From positions 1-32,815 of the forward strand of contig MNGN01000016.1 of NCBI GenBank assembly GCA_001918745.1: a stretch of DNA of 32,815 nt. The letters run 5' to 3'. Numbering within the stretch: position 1 is the stretch's first letter; every line of letters begins with the position of its first letter. Source of the DNA: Crenarchaeota archaeon 13_1_40CM_3_52_17. GTDB taxonomy: Archaea; Thermoproteota; Bathyarchaeia; 40CM-2-53-6. The notes under the pieces were generated by a model. That model did not search any database and was not told the DNA's origin. It saw nothing but the letters and a program-made list of their open reading frames with translations. Both the position numbers and the translations under genes were made by a program. Of this stretch, positions 30,901 through 32,815 are shown one piece after another.

Positions 30901-31908
30901 TTGCCCGCAGTTCAAGTTGAGAACCTCGTAAAAACCTACGGTGATGGCACCCAGGCTGTCAAAGGAATATCTTTCAAAGTCGATGATGGCGAGTTCTTCG
31001 GATTTCTCGGACCGAACGGTGCCGGAAAGAGCACCACGATCAAGATCCTAACCACCATCTTACGAAAGACGTCCGGGTTGGCTAACGTAGCCGGGCTTGA
31101 AATCGAACACGATGCTCAAAAAGTCCGAAAGCTGATCGGTGTTCAGATGCAAGACACCGTCATCGATGAGGATTTGACCGGGCGAGAGAACCTGATGCTC
31201 CAGGGACACTTACAGCAGATGCGTGGTGAAGAGTTGAAGGAACGAGTAAACGAGCTGCTCAAGGTTGTTGACTTGGGGGACGCGGCCGACAAACGGTCAG
31301 CTTACTACTCGGGTGGAATGAAAAAGAGGCTCGACCTTGCCTCCACTCTTGTTCACAGACCGAAGATACTCTTTCTGGACGAACCTACAACCGGTTTGGA
31401 CCCTCAGTCAAGGGCGCAAGTATGGTCGTATCTCAAGGGGTTGAACCAGACGGGAATGACGATATTCATCACAACACAGTATTTGGAAGAGGTAGACCGG
31501 CTGTGCCGCCGACTCGCAATCCTAGACCACGGCGAAATTGTTGCGCAAGGATCCCCGTCAGAATTGAAGTCTGAGATTGGCGCGGACCGTATTACGTTGG
31601 GATTCGAGAACGGGAATCCTGGGACCGGGTCTCTCAAGGACAAGGCCAAACAAGTCCTCGGCAGCCTTGGGGGAATCACTGAAATTGTCGATTCCGACGA
31701 AGGGATTGTTATCTACGCGAAGAACGGGGGGTTCTTGGTCCCTGACATCGTACGCGCGTTTGACAATGCTGAGATCAAGCTCTCTTCGATCGGTGTGTCT
31801 AGCCCGACACTCGACGACGTGTTTCTAAAACACACGGGAAGAAGAATCAGGCCCGAGGAGATCGACAAGTCAAGGGCGTCCGGAATGTTCGGCCGGAGAA
31901 GGAGGTAG
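30901..31908 (+). CDS. ABC exporter ATPase, DrrA-like
   Basis: 335-residue ABC-2 type ATPase of the DrrA (daunorubicin resistance) group. Walker A GPNGAGKST (37-45), Q-loop VQMQD (81-85), signature YYSGGMKKRL (135-144), Walker B ILFLDEPTTGLDP (156-168) and a switch strand IFITTQYLEE with Gln in place of the usual His, which is common in this subfamily. The C-terminal 100 residues (KSEIGADRITLGF to FLKHTGRR) are the extra DrrA domain. The start is TTG at 30901. It is in an operon with the permease, 9 bases apart, and divergent from PadR. It probably exports a hydrophobic drug, lipid or toxin. Confidence 0.93.
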   Translation: MPAVQVENLVKTYGDGTQAVKGISFKVDDGEFFGFLGPNGAGKSTTIKILTTILRKTSGLANVAGLEIEHDAQKVRKLIGVQMQDTVIDEDLTGRENLMLQGHLQQMRGEELKERVNELLKVVDLGDAADKRSAYYSGGMKKRLDLASTLVHRPKILFLDEPTTGLDPQSRAQVWSYLKGLNQTGMTIFITTQYLEEVDRLCRRLAILDHGEIVAQGSPSELKSEIGADRITLGFENGNPGTGSLKDKAKQVLGSLGGITEIVDSDEGIVIYAKNGGFLVPDIVRAFDNAEIKLSSIGVSSPTLDDVFLKHTGRRIRPEEIDKSRASGMFGRRRR

Positions 31909-31917
31909 ACCGGCAAG

Positions 31918-32679
31918 ATGACTCTCGCCTCTGATTCCTATTACATGTTCCAGCGCTGGATGAAGAAGCTCGTACGAAACCCGATCCTGCTCTTCTTCTC
32001 ACTCTTTCAACCCATAATCTTCCTTGTCTTGTTCACACAACTATTCAGCTCGTTCGGCACACTCCTAGGAGGAATAAACTACACTGTATTCGCCACCGCT
32101 GGCATTGTTCTTCAAAACGCTTTCTCAAGCGCGTTCCAATCTGGCACAGCCGTCGTAGATGATATCAAGTCCGGCTTCCTCACCAAGATGCTCGCCACTC
32201 CCGCTAGTCGCGCCTCCATTCTTCTGGGCAGACTTCTGAGCGATGCGTTCCGGGTTTTCGCGCAATCGCTCATCATACTAGTACTAGCCTATGGTCTGGG
32301 GGTTTTTCCTATCACAGGCTTCGTAGGATACGTCCTGATATTGTTCACAGTGGCATTCTTCGGCCTAGCATGGTCGGGAATATCACTGGCCCTGGGACTC
32401 AGGACCAAGAGTGCCGAGACGGTCTTCGGAATAGCCGGAACGTTGACCTTCCCCCTCTTATTCATGAGTACAGCGCTGATGGATAAGAGACTGATGCCGG
32501 ATTGGATGAAGAGTGTGTCAGCTTACAATCCGATTAGCTTTGCGGTGAACGCAATTCGCGATCTGATAATGATCGGATACAACTGGAACTCGTTTTTGCT
32601 GTCCTTCGGAGTAATATCATTGATAGCAATTCTGACCATGGGCGCAACGATCTACGAGTTCAAGAAAGTAGTCAGCTAA
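31918..32679 (+). CDS. ABC-2 type exporter permease, DrrB-like
   Basis: 253-residue membrane subunit with six TM segments. The N-terminal amphipathic region (FQRWMKKLVRNPILLFFSLF) is typical of ABC-2 permeases. DDIKSGFLTKMLATPASRASILLGR is the conserved cytoplasmic coupling segment, and FPLLFMSTALMDKRLMPDWM plus VSAYNPISFAVNAIRDL complete the family pattern. It works with the upstream DrrA-like ATPase, probably as two of each. Start ATG at 31918, 9 bases after the ATPase stop. Confidence 0.92.
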   Translation: MTLASDSYYMFQRWMKKLVRNPILLFFSLFQPIIFLVLFTQLFSSFGTLLGGINYTVFATAGIVLQNAFSSAFQSGTAVVDDIKSGFLTKMLATPASRASILLGRLLSDAFRVFAQSLIILVLAYGLGVFPITGFVGYVLILFTVAFFGLAWSGISLALGLRTKSAETVFGIAGTLTFPLLFMSTALMDKRLMPDWMKSVSAYNPISFAVNAIRDLIMIGYNWNSFLLSFGVISLIAILTMGATIYEFKKVVS

Positions 32680-32814
32680 ACTAGTCCAGTCTAGTTGTAG
32701 ATCATACAGAGCGTTTCGCTCGATGTGTTCTCCGCGTCTGCGATTCAATATTCCTAGGAAAGCGAAGGCGAATGCGGAGTACCAGAAGACAAACCGAAGA
32801 GGGCCTATTGGTGT
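32617..32814 (-). CDS. Possible 3' end of a membrane protein, cut off by window
   Basis: A minus frame is open from the window end to a TGA at 32617-32619. It encodes a hydrophobic segment (GPLRFVFWYSAFAFAFLGIL) followed by RRR and a polar tail, as at the C-terminus of a membrane protein. It overlaps the last 63 bases of the ABC permease in antisense, which weakens the call. No family recognised. Confidence 0.3.
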   Translation of the reverse strand, partial: TPIGPLRFVFWYSAFAFAFLGILNRRRGEHIERNALYDLQLDWTSLADYFLELVDRCAHGQNCYQ

Positions 32815-32815
32815 G

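Overview
This window is archaeal. Signature genes include a PAC2-family proteasome assembly chaperone, a Clp1/Grc3-type polynucleotide kinase, RadB, CDP-archaeol synthase (CarS), the archaeal repair protein NreA, an aKMT-like lysine methyltransferase and a TldD/TldE pair. Expression signals are also archaeal: many starts (often TTG or GTG) lie about 25-35 nt downstream of AT-rich TATA-like boxes, with few Shine-Dalgarno sites, so many transcripts look leaderless. The mix of aKMT-like and RadB genes suggests an uncultivated TACK-type lineage (Bathyarchaeia or Nitrososphaeria-like), but this placement is an inference. No rRNA, tRNA, CRISPR array or insertion sequence was recognised.

Layout. 1-1.3 kb: 5' part of a secreted, PKD-containing phosphoesterase on the minus strand that runs off the window and is missed if only closed ORFs are considered. 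1.7-7.5 kb: a minus-strand ion-transport block (wHTH regulator, ArsB/NhaD-type permease, DUF47/PhoU-like regulator, two divergent PiT-family permeases, YdjM-like membrane hydrolase). 7.6-8.9 kb: MFS exporter divergent from the wHTH regulator, with a shared promoter and a perfect inverted repeat. 8.9-11.8 kb: small HExxH peptidase, Fe/Mn superoxide dismutase (SOD), LAGLIDADG homing-endonuclease-like gene, and an MBL-fold hydrolase. 12-16.4 kb: PfkB kinase, two tandem Yip1-like membrane proteins, a small zinc finger, an HD phosphohydrolase and a ribbon-helix-helix protein. 16.5-18.3 kb: a tiny one-TM peptide, a PAC3/PAC4-like protein, PAC2 and a small hypothetical. 18.5-23 kb: methyltransferase, Clp1, RadB, CarS, a secreted protein and a membrane protein. 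23.1-29.3 kb: TldE, TldD, NreA and a large orphan membrane protein. 29.5-32.8 kb: zinc ribbon, GNAT plus PadR (translationally coupled), and a divergent DrrA/DrrB-type ABC exporter.

The most unusual structure is at the SOD locus. The intact SOD ends at 10339 with the peptide WNVVNWDDVEKRLEKARR. About 740 bp downstream, past a LAGLIDADG gene on the opposite strand, a second copy of exactly these 18 codons plus stop (11025-11081) lies in front of the convergent MBL gene, with no SOD body attached. The two copies encode identical peptides but 12 of 18 codons differ, all synonymously. This is the pattern expected if an endonuclease-bearing element entered the 3' end of sod, supplied a recoded 3' end that keeps the enzyme intact, and displaced the original end.

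Other points of interest: a PAC3/4-like gene beside PAC2; a Clp1 gene whose N-terminal domain is in frame but has no ATG, GTG or TTG start; a perfect 12-bp direct repeat at 22-bp spacing just upstream of a tiny membrane-peptide gene; and palindromes in the divergent wHTH/MFS and PadR/ABC promoters.
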